Notes: generated by a model from the sequence alone, not told the origin. DNA of 41,117 nt from Alteromonadaceae bacterium BrNp21-10 (GCA_030418115.1 JAUHQD010000023.1:1-41117), one strand, 5' to 3'; positions 8,918 through 18,533 are shown, counted from the stretch's first letter. Numbers and translations: made by a program.

Positions 8918-10613
8918 AAAAGTCCCTCGCAGAGTCTAAGACCGCTGCAACTACACCAACCCGAATAACAAAATCACCAAAAGATTCATCTGCGTTACGC
9001 TCTTTTGCCCAACGACCGATCAGCGTGTCCAGCTCCTGCATGATTTGTTCATCACTGATATTTTCGCGGTACATTTTAGGAATACGCGTACCGTTACGAT
9101 TACCACCAATATGTAAATTGTATTTACCCGGTCCTTTACCGACCAAACCAATCTCGGCCAACATTGCCCGACCACAACCATTAGGGCAGCCGGTTACGCG
9201 GAAGATAATACTTTCATCCGCAATACCATGTTTAGCGAGTATGACTTCTAGCTCAGTGACAGCATCGGGTAACATACGTTCGGCTTCTGCCATCGCTAAC
9301 GGACAAGTTGGCAATGCCACACAAGCCATCGAGTCCACACGTTGTGCACTTAATTCATCACTGATTAAACCATGAGCCCGTGCGATATCTTCGATTTTTT
9401 GCTTTTGATCTGCAGGTACACCGGCAACAATTAAATTTTGATTGGCGGTGATACGGAAATCGCCTTGATGGATCTTAGCAATTTCACAACAGCCTGTTTT
9501 AAGTGGCTTACCAGGAAAATCAAGAATACGGCCATTTTCAATAAACAACGTTAGATGGTGTTTGCCATCAATTCCTTCAACCCAACCAATACGATCGCCA
9601 CGTTCGGTGAATTCGTAAGGCTTACTTGGCGCAAAAGTCACACCAGCACGTTTTTCAACTTCTTGTTTAAAGGTTTCAACACCTACGCGCTCTAACGTAT
9701 ATTTAGTTTTAGCATTTTTACGATTACTACGGTTACCCCAATCACGTTGAGTGGTAATCACCGCTTCTGCCACTTCCATGGTGCTGGCGACTGGAATAAA
9801 ACCAAAATCATCCGCTTTACGTGGGAACGTAGCCGTATCACCATGAGTCATGGCCAAGCCCCCCCCCACTAATACATTAAAGCCGATTAATTTACCTTGC
9901 TCAGCAATAGCCACAAAGTTCAAATCATTGGCGTGCACATCAATATCATTAAGTGGCGGAATTACTACCGTGGTTTTAAACTTACGCGGTAAATAGGTTT
10001 CGCTAAGGATTGGCTCTTGCTCAATTGCTTCAGTTTTCTCACCGTCCAACCAAACTTCAGCGTAACCGTTAGTACGAGGCAAAAAGTATTCACTGATTTT
10101 TTTCGCCCATTCAAAGGCTTGTTGATGTACTTCTGACTCAATTGGATTAGAAGTACACAACACGTTACGGTTCATATCCGCAGCGGTGGCAATAGAATCC
10201 ATCCCCACGCGATGCAACACTTTATGCGCTTTTTTGATATTGCGCTTTAAAATGCCGTGATACTGAAACGTTTGGCGTGTGGTTAAGCGAATACTGCCAT
10301 AAATAGTATCTTGTTCTGCAAACTCATCCACCGCTAACCATTGTGCAGGCGTAATCACGCCACCGGGTAAACGGGCACGCAACATCAAGTTATGCAGGGG
10401 CTCTAATTTTTGTTTAGCGCGTTCAGCACGGATATCACGATCATCTTGTTGATACATACCGTGGAAACGAATCAACTGAAAATTATCACCGCGGAAGCCG
10501 CCGGTTAAGTCATTTTCAATGTCTGCCGACAAAGTGCCGCGTAAAAAGTTACTTTCGCGCTTTAATCGTTCGTTATCCGACAATTTTTCTGTCTGGTCGT
10601 TTTGATTACTCAT
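8910..10613 (-). CDS. cysI: Sulfite reductase hemoprotein beta-component CysI
   Basis: A 567-residue protein that reduces sulfite to sulfide at a siroheme coupled to a 4Fe-4S cluster. The cluster ligands are visible as C-X5-C in [17 protein letters not shown] and C-X3-C in [11 protein letters not shown] (roughly residues 430-485). The siroheme-contacting arginines and the conserved [14 protein letters not shown] segment (about 112-125) are present. It starts with an ATG overlapping the cysJ stop (TAATG, one shared base) and overlaps cysH by 8 bases. It acts as a complex with CysJ. Length and sequence match the family with nothing missing. Confidence 0.97.
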   Translation of the reverse strand: MSNQNDQTEKLSDNERLKRESNFLRGTLSADIENDLTGGFRGDNFQLIRFHGMYQQDDRDIRAERAKQKLEPLHNLMLRARLPGGVITPAQWLAVDEFAEQDTIYGSIRLTTRQTFQYHGILKRNIKKAHKVLHRVGMDSIATAADMNRNVLCTSNPIESEVHQQAFEWAKKISEYFLPRTNGYAEVWLDGEKTEAIEQEPILSETYLPRKFKTTVVIPPLNDIDVHANDLNFVAIAEQGKLIGFNVLVGGGLAMTHGDTATFPRKADDFGFIPVASTMEVAEAVITTQRDWGNRSNRKNAKTKYTLERVGVETFKQEVEKRAGVTFAPSKPYEFTERGDRIGWVEGIDGKHHLTLFIENGRILDFPGKPLKTGCCEIAKIHQGDFRITANQNLIVAGVPADQKQKIEDIARAHGLISDELSAQRVDSMACVALPTCPLAMAEAERMLPDAVTELEVILAKHGIADESIIFRVTGCPNGCGRAMLAEIGLVGKGPGKYNLHIGGNRNGTRIPKMYRENISDEQIMQELDTLIGRWAKERNADESFGDFVIRVGVVAAVLDSARDFYV

Positions 10614-12424
10614 TAATACACGTCCTTCTGATAACGTTTTGCTTTACGTAATTCGGTAATATATTGCTTAGCGTCGCTTTCGGATTTATTTCCGTACTTA
10701 ACGACGATATCCACTAATGCTTGTTCAACATCTTTGGCCATTTGGTTAGCATCGCCACACACATATAGGTGTGCGCCTTGTTCTAACCAAGCGAAAACCT
10801 CTTCACCTTGCTCTAGCAATCGATGTTGTACATAAATTTTTTGTTCTTGGTCACGGGAGAATGCCAAGCTCACTTTATCTACCACACCATCTTTAACTAA
10901 GGCCTGCCATTCGGTTTGGTAAAGGAAATCTTGAGTGAAACTAGGATTACCAAAGAACAACCAGTTTTTACCTTCCGCATCATCGGCTTGACGTTGTTGC
11001 ATAAAGGCTCTGAAAGGGGCAATACCGGTACCGGGGCCAATCATGATTACTGGTGTATCTGGATTTTGCGGTAAACGGAAATTATCATTGTGTTCAACAA
11101 ACACTTTAACCGTTTGCTCTTCTTGCAAACGATTGGCTAAAAAGCCAGACGCGCCACCCTGATGAGGATGACCAAAGGCGTCGTATTCTACTAATGCCAC
11201 GGTCAAATGCACTTCATCTTCTACTTCAGCCTGACTTGAAGCGATAGAATACAAACGTGGGGTAATCGCGCGCAATGCGTCTAACAATTGGTTGCTAGTT
11301 AATGCCGCAGGAAAGTCGCGTACCACATCAATAATTTGTCTGTCGGCAAGGTATTCACGCAAGGCTTTTTTATCGGCGACTAATGCCGCTAATTTGCCAT
11401 CAACATTGACCGCCGCTAAGGCTTCAATAAATTTAGGGTAGCTTTGAGTTAACTCAAACTTATCGACCAAAGCTTGCTTAAGGGTAAGGCTATCCTCAGC
11501 AACTTTAACTTGCTCTTGTGCATCCAATTGCAATAACGTTAATAACTCTTCAACTAAGGTTTCGTCATTACTAAACCACACCCCTAAGGCATCACCGGGC
11601 TGATATTGAATACCAGAGTCTTCCAAAGAAATTTCAATATGACGAATATCTTTGACTGAATCACGACCGGTGATCTTTAAACTTTCTGATAATGTTGCTG
11701 GAAATGGATGTTTTTTAGTATAAACCGAAGCAACAGTAGCGGTATTGACACCCGGTAACGACACCACATGTGACGAGGTATTGCTTGCGGCCAATTCACC
11801 TTTAAGTTTTTCGGTAATGGCTTCAGACCAAGTACTCACTTGGCCGTCATAATCGACATCACAATCTAAGCGCTCAAAAAGAGAGGTGGCGCCTAATGCT
11901 GCCAAGCGTTGATCAAAATCTTTACCTGTTTGGCAGAAAAATTCATAGCTGCTATCGCCTAATCCCACCACCGCATATTTTAAACTGGCTAATTTAGGCG
12001 CTTTTTTACTGCCTAAAAATTCATGTAATTCCACCGCATCATCAGGGGCTTCGCCTTCACCATGGGTACTAACAATCACTAATAAGTGTGTTTCATTTTT
12101 AATTTGGCGGGGCTTGTAATCAGCCATACTCACTAAATTAACCGCAAAACCAGCCGCAATAGCTTTAGCTTTATATTCGTCAGCCACGCCTTTAGCATTA
12201 CCAGTTTGTGAACCAAATAAAATCGTTAGTGTCGCTACGCTATCGCTTTCTGGTTGTGCTACAGGCGCAACAGCCGCACCAGATTGTGCCAAACCGGCGA
12301 GATAGCCACTGACCCAAATCATCTGTTTGGGATCAAGTGTGGATATAGTCTGATTAACCGAAGCCCATTGAGCATCGGATAACATCATCCCGGTTGGGTG
12401 CAACTGCACGGGTTTTGAAGACAT
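10613..12424 (-). CDS. cysJ: Sulfite reductase flavoprotein alpha-component CysJ
   Basis: A 603-residue electron-transfer flavoprotein that passes electrons from NADPH to CysI. Order of domains: flavodoxin/FMN (about 65-205, [18 protein letters not shown] and [12 protein letters not shown]), a ferredoxin-reductase-like FAD domain (about 235-450, RLYSIASSQ), and an NADPH domain (about 455-600, [18 protein letters not shown] and [14 protein letters not shown]). It ends RYQKDVY, the typical CysJ tail. The Met at 12424 is preferred over the one at 12430 because TTAGG lies only two bases before the first but eight before the second. The leader (12425-12580) is AT-rich; a CysB site is expected but I could not place one. 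Confidence 0.96.
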   Translation of the reverse strand: MSSKPVQLHPTGMMLSDAQWASVNQTISTLDPKQMIWVSGYLAGLAQSGAAVAPVAQPESDSVATLTILFGSQTGNAKGVADEYKAKAIAAGFAVNLVSMADYKPRQIKNETHLLVIVSTHGEGEAPDDAVELHEFLGSKKAPKLASLKYAVVGLGDSSYEFFCQTGKDFDQRLAALGATSLFERLDCDVDYDGQVSTWSEAITEKLKGELAASNTSSHVVSLPGVNTATVASVYTKKHPFPATLSESLKITGRDSVKDIRHIEISLEDSGIQYQPGDALGVWFSNDETLVEELLTLLQLDAQEQVKVAEDSLTLKQALVDKFELTQSYPKFIEALAAVNVDGKLAALVADKKALREYLADRQIIDVVRDFPAALTSNQLLDALRAITPRLYSIASSQAEVEDEVHLTVALVEYDAFGHPHQGGASGFLANRLQEEQTVKVFVEHNDNFRLPQNPDTPVIMIGPGTGIAPFRAFMQQRQADDAEGKNWLFFGNPSFTQDFLYQTEWQALVKDGVVDKVSLAFSRDQEQKIYVQHRLLEQGEEVFAWLEQGAHLYVCGDANQMAKDVEQALVDIVVKYGNKSESDAKQYITELRKAKRYQKDVY

Positions 12425-12583
12425 AGTCATTACCTAATTTAAGGGTACTTATATTGGTTGACAGGATAGCGGCTGGGAGGAATAACAGGAAAGAATAAAA
12501 ACAGATTTTTTATTACTTTTTCAACTGAATAAAATAAGCAATTGAATAGTAAAGATTTTGTTACATAGAACTAAAAGTTAACA

Positions 12584-12609
12584 GGGCAAATAACGGCAGT
12601 TATTTGCCC
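12584..12609 (-). terminator. Hairpin, probable terminator of the 12625 gene
   Basis: GGGCAAATAAC (12584-12594), loop GGCA and GTTATTTGCCC (12599-12609) make an 11-bp perfect stem just downstream of the minus-strand gene ending at 12625. The following minus-strand bases TGTTAACTTTT are only partly T-rich. Confidence 0.6.
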
Positions 12610-12624
12610 AACATCAACATTTAA

Positions 12625-13377
12625 CTAGAAATGCACCTCAATACCAGCAAACGGACCTTTGAATTGTAGGTCAGTATAAATGTCGTCCAAATCCTCTAAT
12701 TGCAGAGAAAAGGCGCGATATCCCAACTGGAACGTCATATCCACGGCAATGTTATCCATCATGCTATAGGTTACTGCCGCCTGATACTCGTACATGGTGT
12801 GATCATCAATAGATAAATAATTACCTTCCACAAAGAATCCCAATCCGGTAAAGGGCATTACCGCTTCGATTCGCGAATAAATAGAAGGGATAAATCCAGA
12901 GAACGCTTCCCGTGCGTTGGTACTGGTGTCATCCACATCCACAACATAGATATCACCATCAACGTCTTTAATATTTAAACCGAAGTCGAAACTAAACAGG
13001 TCGTTATCAAAAAACTCGTAATACAAAATATAATCGGTACTGGAGAGGTCGATATCAGTATGCAAATTACTATCGCTACTGAAGGTCTCATTATTAAAAG
13101 TGAAGTCAGTGGTCAGCAACACATTACCTTTGTTGGACATATCACTGCGGCGAATTTTAATATTCGGAACTAAGGGCACCGGGTGTTCTAAGGCCACATA
13201 AAAAGAAGACTTCGTTTCATCTTCAAAGGCAAAATTAGCGAGACTATTATTATTAGCAAAACCACCGTCGGTCGCGTAATTCCATCCCTGAGCACCGGCA
13301 TATAAGCCTAACAAAGTATCGGCACTAGCTGGGTTAGCTAACATAAGTGTTGCGGCCAAAAGGCTGAGTTTTTTCAT
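12625..13377 (-). CDS. TIGR04219-type outer membrane beta-barrel protein
   Basis: A 250-residue protein with a cleavable signal peptide (about 1-19, ending NPASA-DT) and a mature part of alternating amphipathic strands ending in ...FAGIEVHF, with a C-terminal Phe suited to outer membrane barrel assembly. The start LLGLYAGAQGWNY and the LVPNIKIRRSDM segment resemble the TIGR04219 family, which has no known function. It lies 3 bases after the DUF2333 gene on the same strand, so the two are very probably co-transcribed. Confidence 0.78.
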   Translation of the reverse strand: MKKLSLLAATLMLANPASADTLLGLYAGAQGWNYATDGGFANNNSLANFAFEDETKSSFYVALEHPVPLVPNIKIRRSDMSNKGNVLLTTDFTFNNETFSSDSNLHTDIDLSSTDYILYYEFFDNDLFSFDFGLNIKDVDGDIYVVDVDDTSTNAREAFSGFIPSIYSRIEAVMPFTGLGFFVEGNYLSIDDHTMYEYQAAVTYSMMDNIAVDMTFQLGYRAFSLQLEDLDDIYTDLQFKGPFAGIEVHF

Positions 13378-13380
13378 TGG

Positions 13381-14373
13381 TTATCCTTGCACTAATAGTT
13401 CATTTAAATCAATTAAGGCCGCGTTAGCCCGTGAGATATAGTTGGCCATCACTAATGAGTGATTAGCCATGGTGCCAAAGCCACTACCATTTAAAATCAT
13501 CGGACTCCACACGGTTTCTTGCGTGGCTTCTAAGTCACGAATAATCTGGCGCAAGCTTACTAAAGCGTTTTTCTTCTCTAGAGTATTGCCAAATTCAACT
13601 TCGGCGGCTTTTAAGAAATGCAACAGCGCCCAACAAGCCCCGCGACCTTCATAAAAAACATCGTCAATCTTCCACCAACTGGTTTTTACAAACTGATTAG
13701 ATTGAGTAGGTGTGGATTGATTAGCATTGGTATCGCCGGCCAAATCTGTATTTAGGGTATCTTGACCGACGCTGGCACTTAAACGTTGAGACAAACTACC
13801 TAAACGCTTTTCAACCTGCTTGAGCCAATCCCGTAAATTATCTGCTCTGGTGTAAAACTGCGCCACATTGTTACTGCGATCAGTCAAACCATCACGATAC
13901 ACAATAAGTGCATCTATCCCTTCTTGATATTGGGATTCAGCAGAAGGCAGCAGCCAGCTACGATGATCAATATTAAACTTAGGCTGAGCTTTAACCAACT
14001 CAGGATTTTCTGAGGACTGTGACTGCGAACGACTAAAATCACGACGCATGGCTAAGGCTAAGTCACGGATCATCTCTAGTGCACCAAATTCCCAACTGGG
14101 CATGTTGTCCATCAGCACACTAGGCGGTAATACATCGTTCGACAAATAACCACCGGATTTATGCAATAAGGTTTCAGATACGGTGATCAAGGAAGTGGTC
14201 AGAACATAGCCGGCAACAGGCTGCTGACCATTTAACTGCAACTGTTTGTTAGCCACTGCAAAGGGTTTGAACGGTTCAGGCTCAAAACTCCAATACACCG
14301 ATATGGCATAAAGAAAAACAAATACAATGGCAAGGCTAGTTAAGATCCATTTGGTTGTTAAAAACTGTTTCAC
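13381..14373 (-). CDS. DUF2333 family membrane-anchored protein
   Basis: A 330-residue protein with one N-terminal membrane helix (about 9-30) and a mainly helical domain outside the cytoplasm. GYVLTTSLITVSETLLHKSGGYLSND, PPSVLMDNMPSWEFGAL and the later GRGACWALLHFLKA are features of the DUF2333 family found in gammaproteobacteria. Function unknown. A low-complexity Ser/Thr/Asn/Gln stretch (about 210-230) interrupts the domain. It sits between the PCu(A)C gene (28-base gap) and the TIGR04219 gene (3-base gap). Confidence 0.83.
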   Translation of the reverse strand: MKQFLTTKWILTSLAIVFVFLYAISVYWSFEPEPFKPFAVANKQLQLNGQQPVAGYVLTTSLITVSETLLHKSGGYLSNDVLPPSVLMDNMPSWEFGALEMIRDLALAMRRDFSRSQSQSSENPELVKAQPKFNIDHRSWLLPSAESQYQEGIDALIVYRDGLTDRSNNVAQFYTRADNLRDWLKQVEKRLGSLSQRLSASVGQDTLNTDLAGDTNANQSTPTQSNQFVKTSWWKIDDVFYEGRGACWALLHFLKAAEVEFGNTLEKKNALVSLRQIIRDLEATQETVWSPMILNGSGFGTMANHSLVMANYISRANAALIDLNELLVQG

Positions 14374-14401
14374 ACATTATCTCCTGATAATTTACTGTGC
14401 G

Positions 14402-14836
14402 TTAATGATGTTGGTGATGTGCATTCGGCGCTTGTGCTATTGCTGTGAACTCAAGCTGTTCACCATTTTTCATCTGCAAGGTTACGCTAACCTTGTCGTC
14501 GTTAATCAGTGGTTTATTTAAGCCGAATAACATCAAGTGTAATCCACCGGGCGCAAAGGTCACGGTTTCCCCAGGGGCAATGACTACTTTTTCAACTTGT
14601 TGCATGCGCATCATATCATCAAGCATGACGTGCTCATGAATCTCTACCTGAGGAGCAGCCGAACTTATTGCCGACACGATAGTACGTTCAATAGTATCGT
14701 TATTAGTCAGGGTAAAATAAGCAGACGTGTTGGGTACCATGGGTGGCAATACTCGAATTGTGGCATCGGTAATAGATATTGCAGCTGAGACTGACAACGA
14801 CATCAATCCTAAAACTAACCCGTATAAAGCTTTCAT
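14402..14836 (-). CDS. Periplasmic copper chaperone PCu(A)C
   Basis: A 144-residue exported protein: signal peptide about 1-18, then a cupredoxin-like domain with the copper motif of the family, His and Met ligands in EIHEHVMLDDMMRM and HLMLFG. The tail NAHHQHH is a further His-rich metal-binding end. PCu(A)C proteins deliver Cu(I) to the CuA centre of cytochrome oxidase, often with Sco. No Sco or oxidase gene lies nearby. It is the first gene of a three-gene minus-strand run; a perfect inverted repeat lies 60 bases upstream. Confidence 0.9.
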   Translation of the reverse strand: MKALYGLVLGLMSLSVSAAISITDATIRVLPPMVPNTSAYFTLTNNDTIERTIVSAISSAAPQVEIHEHVMLDDMMRMQQVEKVVIAPGETVTFAPGGLHLMLFGLNKPLINDDKVSVTLQMKNGEQLEFTAIAQAPNAHHQHH

Positions 14837-14895
14837 TTTATTTCTGTTAACTCCATTTCGTTATCCATGACAGTAGTATTCTGACATAAACCTAG

Positions 14896-14914
14896 CGACA
14901 ATATTGTATTGTCG
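14896..14914 (-). promoter_or_regulatory. Operator-like perfect inverted repeat upstream of PCu(A)C
   Basis: CGACAATA, spacer TTG and TATTGTCG form a perfect 8-bp inverted repeat in an AT-rich leader about 60 bases before the PCu(A)C start codon. It has no T run, so it is more like a regulator site than a terminator. The binding protein is unknown. Confidence 0.4.
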
Positions 14915-15037
14915 TTCATACGTTTAATATAACAAGAAAGTGCTCTTACGAATTGAAATTATTCAGGAAAATAAGCCAATACACCATGGCTAATTACAAC
15001 TTTATGGCGTTAAGCTGAATATAAAAACATAATCGCT

Positions 15038-15367
15038 TTAATTTGCCTGTTTATTGTCTCTAACTAACCAGACTAATATTGCCAGCATCAGTATCACCGG
15101 CCACAGTGTGGCAATGCCCGCGACCAAAACCGAAGCAATAACGATAAATGCGACAAATAACAATACGCCGATCAAGCTCATCGCCAGAAAAAATCCCACT
15201 ACCACTAGAATGATTGCACCAATACCTAATGCAGCAAAGGTAGTAATACCACTTAACTCTTCTTCACCCATAGCAATGTGAATATCAAACCAATTAAACA
15301 GCACTTCATCAAAGCAATAACTAATTAACAGCGCAATTAAAATGGCAATGACTAAATTTTTAAACAT
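15038..15367 (-). CDS. Small multi-span membrane protein of the psp operon
   Basis: A 109-residue, very hydrophobic protein with three or four membrane helices (about 4-20, 42-62, 64-85, 87-103) and a short acidic loop containing MGEEELSG. I do not recognise a named family. It lies 18 bases after the pspC-like gene and is the last gene of the psp run, so a role at the membrane in the phage-shock response is inferred from context. It has a ribosome site (AAGGAGGGCAGC) before the ATG at 15367. Confidence 0.7.
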   Translation of the reverse strand: MFKNLVIAILIALLISYCFDEVLFNWFDIHIAMGEEELSGITTFAALGIGAIILVVVGFFLAMSLIGVLLFVAFIVIASVLVAGIATLWPVILMLAILVWLVRDNKQAN

Positions 15368-15385
15368 GCTGCCCTCCTTAAGTGA

Positions 15386-15595
15386 CTATTGCGCTTTATT
15401 GGGCAATAAGATAATTGCCATTATATAGGCGATGGCGGTGGGTACAGGAAACATCAACAAACTGGCAATCGCCGCTATACGCACAAACAGTGGATTAATA
15501 TCCCAATATTTACCAAGTCCGGCACATACACCGCTGACCTTTTTGCCAAATTGGCATTTGTATAAGGTTTTAGAATTTTCATAATAATCTTTCAT
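15386..15595 (-). CDS. pspC: PspC-domain protein
   Basis: A 69-residue protein with the PspC domain: KVSGVCAGLGKYWDINPLFVRI followed by one or two membrane helices and the closing IAYIMAIILLPNK. In E. coli PspC is an inner membrane sensor that frees PspF from PspA. This version is short and lacks the C-terminal periplasmic part of E. coli PspC. Start 15595 is chosen because AGGAG lies seven bases upstream; an extended frame to 15652 has no such site. It follows pspA by 78 bases. Confidence 0.88.
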   Translation of the reverse strand: MKDYYENSKTLYKCQFGKKVSGVCAGLGKYWDINPLFVRIAAIASLLMFPVPTAIAYIMAIILLPNKAQ

Positions 15596-15673
15596 GATTT
15601 TCTCCTGTGGCTTCTGACTTAGAACAATCCCTAGTGCAGAAGCCAACAACAACTAACTTACCTACCTATCTAC

Positions 15674-16333
15674 TTATGCGACTTTCTTTTTCAAAGCGGC
15701 TAATTCAGCATCAAGACGATCCTGTTCTTCCAGTTCTCTGAACTGTGCTGCTACCGAATTTTGGTCGGCGCCTAAGTCATAGGCTTCAACTTGCGCTTCT
15801 AACTCATCCACACGACGCTCGTAATGTTCAAAGCGCGCAATGACGTTATCCATTTGTTGGCTGTTAACTTGAGCCTTAGCTTTTAAACGTACCGTTGCTG
15901 ATTGCGTACGGGCGACCATAGACTGCTGTTTCGCTCTGGCTTCAGCCATTTTAGATTGCAATTGAGCAGTGTCATTTTGCAACTGGCTAATCAATTCATC
16001 CACGGTGTGAACTTGTTGTTGTAAAGACTCTTGCTTTTGCTGACAGTGATGCTTTTCCGCCAACGCTGAACGTGCTAAATCTTCACGGCCTTTTGACATA
16101 GCTAATTCTGCATTAGCCTGCCATTCACAGACTTTTTTCTCACACTGCGCTAACTGACGACTAATCACCTTTTTATCGGCAATGTGCTTAGCAGCTAACG
16201 AACGCACCTCGACCATGGTTTCTTCCATTTCTTGAATAATTAATCGAATGACTTTTTGTGGGTCTTCCGCTTTATCCAAAATGGCGTTGATGTTGGATTG
16301 TACGATGTCGCTGATTCTTGAAAACATACCCAT
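15674..16333 (-). CDS. pspA: Phage shock protein A
   Basis: A 219-residue PspA/Vipp1 (bacterial ESCRT-III) protein, nearly all coiled coil. It starts MGMFSRISDIVQSNINAILDKAEDP, with the membrane-binding amphipathic helix at the N-terminus, and contains LIIQEMEETMVEVRS. It binds stressed inner membrane and, in E. coli, inhibits the activator PspF. Length matches E. coli PspA (222). It is the first gene of pspA-pspC-small membrane protein, 115 bases after a sigma-54 promoter. PspF itself is not in the window. Confidence 0.95.
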   Translation of the reverse strand: MGMFSRISDIVQSNINAILDKAEDPQKVIRLIIQEMEETMVEVRSLAAKHIADKKVISRQLAQCEKKVCEWQANAELAMSKGREDLARSALAEKHHCQQKQESLQQQVHTVDELISQLQNDTAQLQSKMAEARAKQQSMVARTQSATVRLKAKAQVNSQQMDNVIARFEHYERRVDELEAQVEAYDLGADQNSVAAQFRELEEQDRLDAELAALKKKVA

Positions 16334-16447
16334 GATATTTCTCCGTTAATGTAGTTGGTGATGCAATAATTTTTTCGTTAATAAAGATTGTGGTCATTGC
16401 GATATTGAAAACTTAACCACGACTTACTTAACTCACATAATATCTAT

Positions 16448-16463
16448 TACAATTGCCATGCCA
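16448..16463 (-). promoter_or_regulatory. Sigma-54 (RpoN) promoter of the psp operon
   Basis: On the minus strand positions 16463-16448 read TGGCATGGCAATTGTA. This fits the -24/-12 consensus TGGCACG-N4-TTGCA with GG and TG dinucleotides correctly spaced and two mismatches (C to T in each half). The start would be near 16436, about 100 bases before pspA. psp operons are classically sigma-54/PspF controlled, which supports the call. Confidence 0.7.
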
Positions 16464-16541
16464 GCTTTTGAAAACAACTTAACCCACTGTATTTATTATA
16501 ATTTTTATATTTTGTGATAATTATAGTTTAGGATGGCGAGA

Positions 16542-16804
16542 ATGAATGATGTTAGTTTTGCTAAATTATTAGCCATTTTGACCACCAACAAATCGGCAAC
16601 CATTCGTTTACGTCATTTCAGTAATCAGCATTTACCAAGGACTTACTTAGCGATGGACAGGAAAGCGTGCAGATAACTAATCTGTAGTGGCTAGGAGCAT
16701 TAGAAATAGATGGTGAATGTATGCACATGGATCGAATAGAAATCAACAAACAGATAGGTAAAAATGGCGTTAGTAGGTATGAACTAAGAAAAGAATATGA
16801 ATGA
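16542..16804 (+). pseudogene. Possible decayed small gene
   Basis: An ATG at 16542 (after AGGA) opens a frame MNDVSFAKLLAILTTNKSAT that runs out of sense and stops at 16674. Around 16630-16650 a shift of frame continues as KDLLSDGQESVQITNL, meets a TAG at 16685, and then reads WLGALEIDGECMHMDRIEI to a TGA at 16802. The pieces would join into one protein of about 85 residues with one frameshift and one stop. I do not recognise it. The alternative is chance reading of non-coding DNA. The interval 16334-16856 otherwise holds only the psp promoter. Confidence 0.3.
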
Positions 16805-16856
16805 CGAACGGGTACTGCCGATATTTAGCGAGGAGAAGTCGAGGACGACCGACTAC

Positions 16857-16997
16857 TTACTGACCGTCCTGGTATCTATTGGTAATCACATTGGCGGTTA
16901 GACCATGGTTTTCCAATGCGCTGAGAATAATAGCCCCTGCTATATAAGCGACTACGGGCACTAATAACATACTGAGTAACTGGAATTCACTAATCAT
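16857..16997 (-). CDS. 46-residue membrane microprotein overlapping its upstream gene
   Basis: ATG at 16997 overlaps the end of the upstream gene (ATGATTAG, with that gene's TAG inside it), and the frame runs 46 codons to TAA at 16857. The product has one hydrophobic helix (SMLLVPVVAYIAGAIILSAL) flanked by polar ends, MISEFQ and ENHGLTANVITN. The overlap suggests translational coupling to the 98-residue exported protein before it. No family recognised. It is short but has a coherent membrane-protein composition. Confidence 0.55.
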   Translation of the reverse strand: MISEFQLLSMLLVPVVAYIAGAIILSALENHGLTANVITNRYQDGQ

Positions 16998-17286
16998 TGA
17001 TATTACTCACTACTGCAACAGTTTTCACATCGGTGGTGGATTCATTCAGTCTGACAAAATCCATTTCTAGCTCTAAGGCTTTTTTCTGTTCCTTTACAAA
17101 ATTTTCACTGGCAAATTTTACCGCGTCTTGTAATTGAATATGAATTTCTTGTTGCGCAACATTGACAGCACGTTCAGTCACATCAATAGAAATTTCAGTG
17201 TTGATTTCATCTTTTGCCAGTGCATTACCAGTGAATAATAAAGACGAAGCAATGATGATAGTTCCGATTTTGACTTTAGTTAACAT
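16990..17286 (-). CDS. Small exported protein of unknown function
   Basis: A 98-residue protein with a signal peptide (about 1-24, ...LLFTGNALA-KD) and a short helical mature part, with EINTEISIDVTERAVNVAQQEIHIQL and FVKEQKKALELEMD. No family recognised. AGGAGCTAACC precedes the ATG at 17286, giving a good ribosome site. It overlaps a 46-codon membrane microprotein at its 3' end, so the two probably form a small operon, near but not part of the psp operon. Confidence 0.65.
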   Translation of the reverse strand: MLTKVKIGTIIIASSLLFTGNALAKDEINTEISIDVTERAVNVAQQEIHIQLQDAVKFASENFVKEQKKALELEMDFVRLNESTTDVKTVAVVSNIND

Positions 17287-17482
17287 GGTTAGCTCCTTTA
17301 GGTGTTATTTGTTAAGTCGCAGTCACTATTGCGATAGTTGTGCCAACCATAATAAAAAAATTAACCCTATGTTTTTAAAGTAATTATTATTTTAAAGATG
17401 GGTTACGAAGGAGTTATAAAGTGACGAAAAAATTGATATTTAGTTATTTTAACCACTCAATTGGCGAAAATAACCAACAATG

Positions 17483-17520
17483 AAAAAGCTGGTATTATTC
17501 CACAGAATAACACCAGCTTT
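17483..17520 (-). terminator. dusA terminator
   Basis: On the minus strand AAAGCTGGTGTTATT pairs with AATAATACCAGCTTT around a short loop (one bulged or mismatched position), followed by TTCATTG after TTTTT. It lies 30 bases beyond the dusA stop. Confidence 0.8.
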
Positions 17521-17549
17521 ATTAGGAATGTTCTTGTTCTATAAAGGAG

Positions 17550-18533
17550 CTAGAACCTACCCATATTCTGCATTGCAGCGGTAAGTAATTCCGCGTCGGC
17601 AGTGGGTTTAGTGCCATTTTCGCTTAAATAACGTCGCCATAAACGTGCACCAGGCTGGCCTTGGAAAAGCCCCAACATATGTCGAGCAACCTGCCAGCAC
17701 TTTGCCCCTTGTTGCATCTGCTGTTCAATATAGTCCTGCATTTGCCCAATAATTTGCTCGCGACTGAGTGTATTCGGCGGCGCATTATAAAACCGCTGAT
17801 CCACATCCGCGAGGATCCAAGGGTTACTGTAAACCTCACGGCCAATCATCACGCCATCCAAATAGCGCAAGTGCAATGCCGCATCATCTAGGGTTTTCAC
17901 GCCGCCATTGAGGCTAAAATGCAATGCAGGAAACTCTTCTTTTAGCTGATACACTCTGTCATACATTAAAGGTGGTACATCACGATTTTGCTTAGGACTT
18001 AAGCCTTTTAACCACGCCTTACGTGCGTGAACTATAAAAGTATCGCAACCGGCATCGGCGACAATCTGAATAAAGCGAGTCAGATCACTATATTCGTCCA
18101 TGTCATCAATACCAATGCGCGATTTTACCGTCACCGGAATATTCACCGCTTGCTGCATGCTTTGTATACATTCGGCCACCGTTTCTGGCTCTGCCATTAA
18201 GCAAGCGCCAAAGCGGCCGTTTTGCACTCGGTCTGATGGGCAACCTACATTGATATTCACCTCATCATAACCACGCTCTTCGGCTATCTTCGCACAAGTT
18301 GCCATAGCAGCAGGATCGGAACCGCCCAATTGCAACGCCAATGGCTGTTCATCATCATGAAATTGCAGGTAATCGCCACTACCATGAATAATCGCACCAG
18401 TGGTAACCATTTCTGTGTAAAGCAACGTATGTTGGGAAATTTGTCGTAAAAAATAACGACAATGACGGTCGGTCCAATCGAGCATGGGCGCGGCAGAAAT
18501 AGTACGATTTAAAGGGGAGCGAACAACTGACAA
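17550..18533 (-). CDS. dusA: tRNA-dihydrouridine(20/20a) synthase DusA
   Basis: A 327-residue FMN enzyme that reduces uridines 20 and 20a in the tRNA D-loop using NADPH. It is a TIM barrel (about 10-245) plus a helical RNA-binding domain. Seen: APMLDWTDRHCRYF (15-28), the catalytic Cys98 in NVGCPSDRVQNGRFGACLM, KSRIGID and VHARKAWLKGLSPKQNR, and the DGVMIGREVYSNPW FMN-phosphate site. The GRFGACLM and KAWLKGLSPK segments point to the DusA rather than DusB or DusC subgroup. Single gene; ends at a strong terminator. Confidence 0.95.
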   Translation of the reverse strand: MSVVRSPLNRTISAAPMLDWTDRHCRYFLRQISQHTLLYTEMVTTGAIIHGSGDYLQFHDDEQPLALQLGGSDPAAMATCAKIAEERGYDEVNINVGCPSDRVQNGRFGACLMAEPETVAECIQSMQQAVNIPVTVKSRIGIDDMDEYSDLTRFIQIVADAGCDTFIVHARKAWLKGLSPKQNRDVPPLMYDRVYQLKEEFPALHFSLNGGVKTLDDAALHLRYLDGVMIGREVYSNPWILADVDQRFYNAPPNTLSREQIIGQMQDYIEQQMQQGAKCWQVARHMLGLFQGQPGARLWRRYLSENGTKPTADAELLTAAMQNMGRF

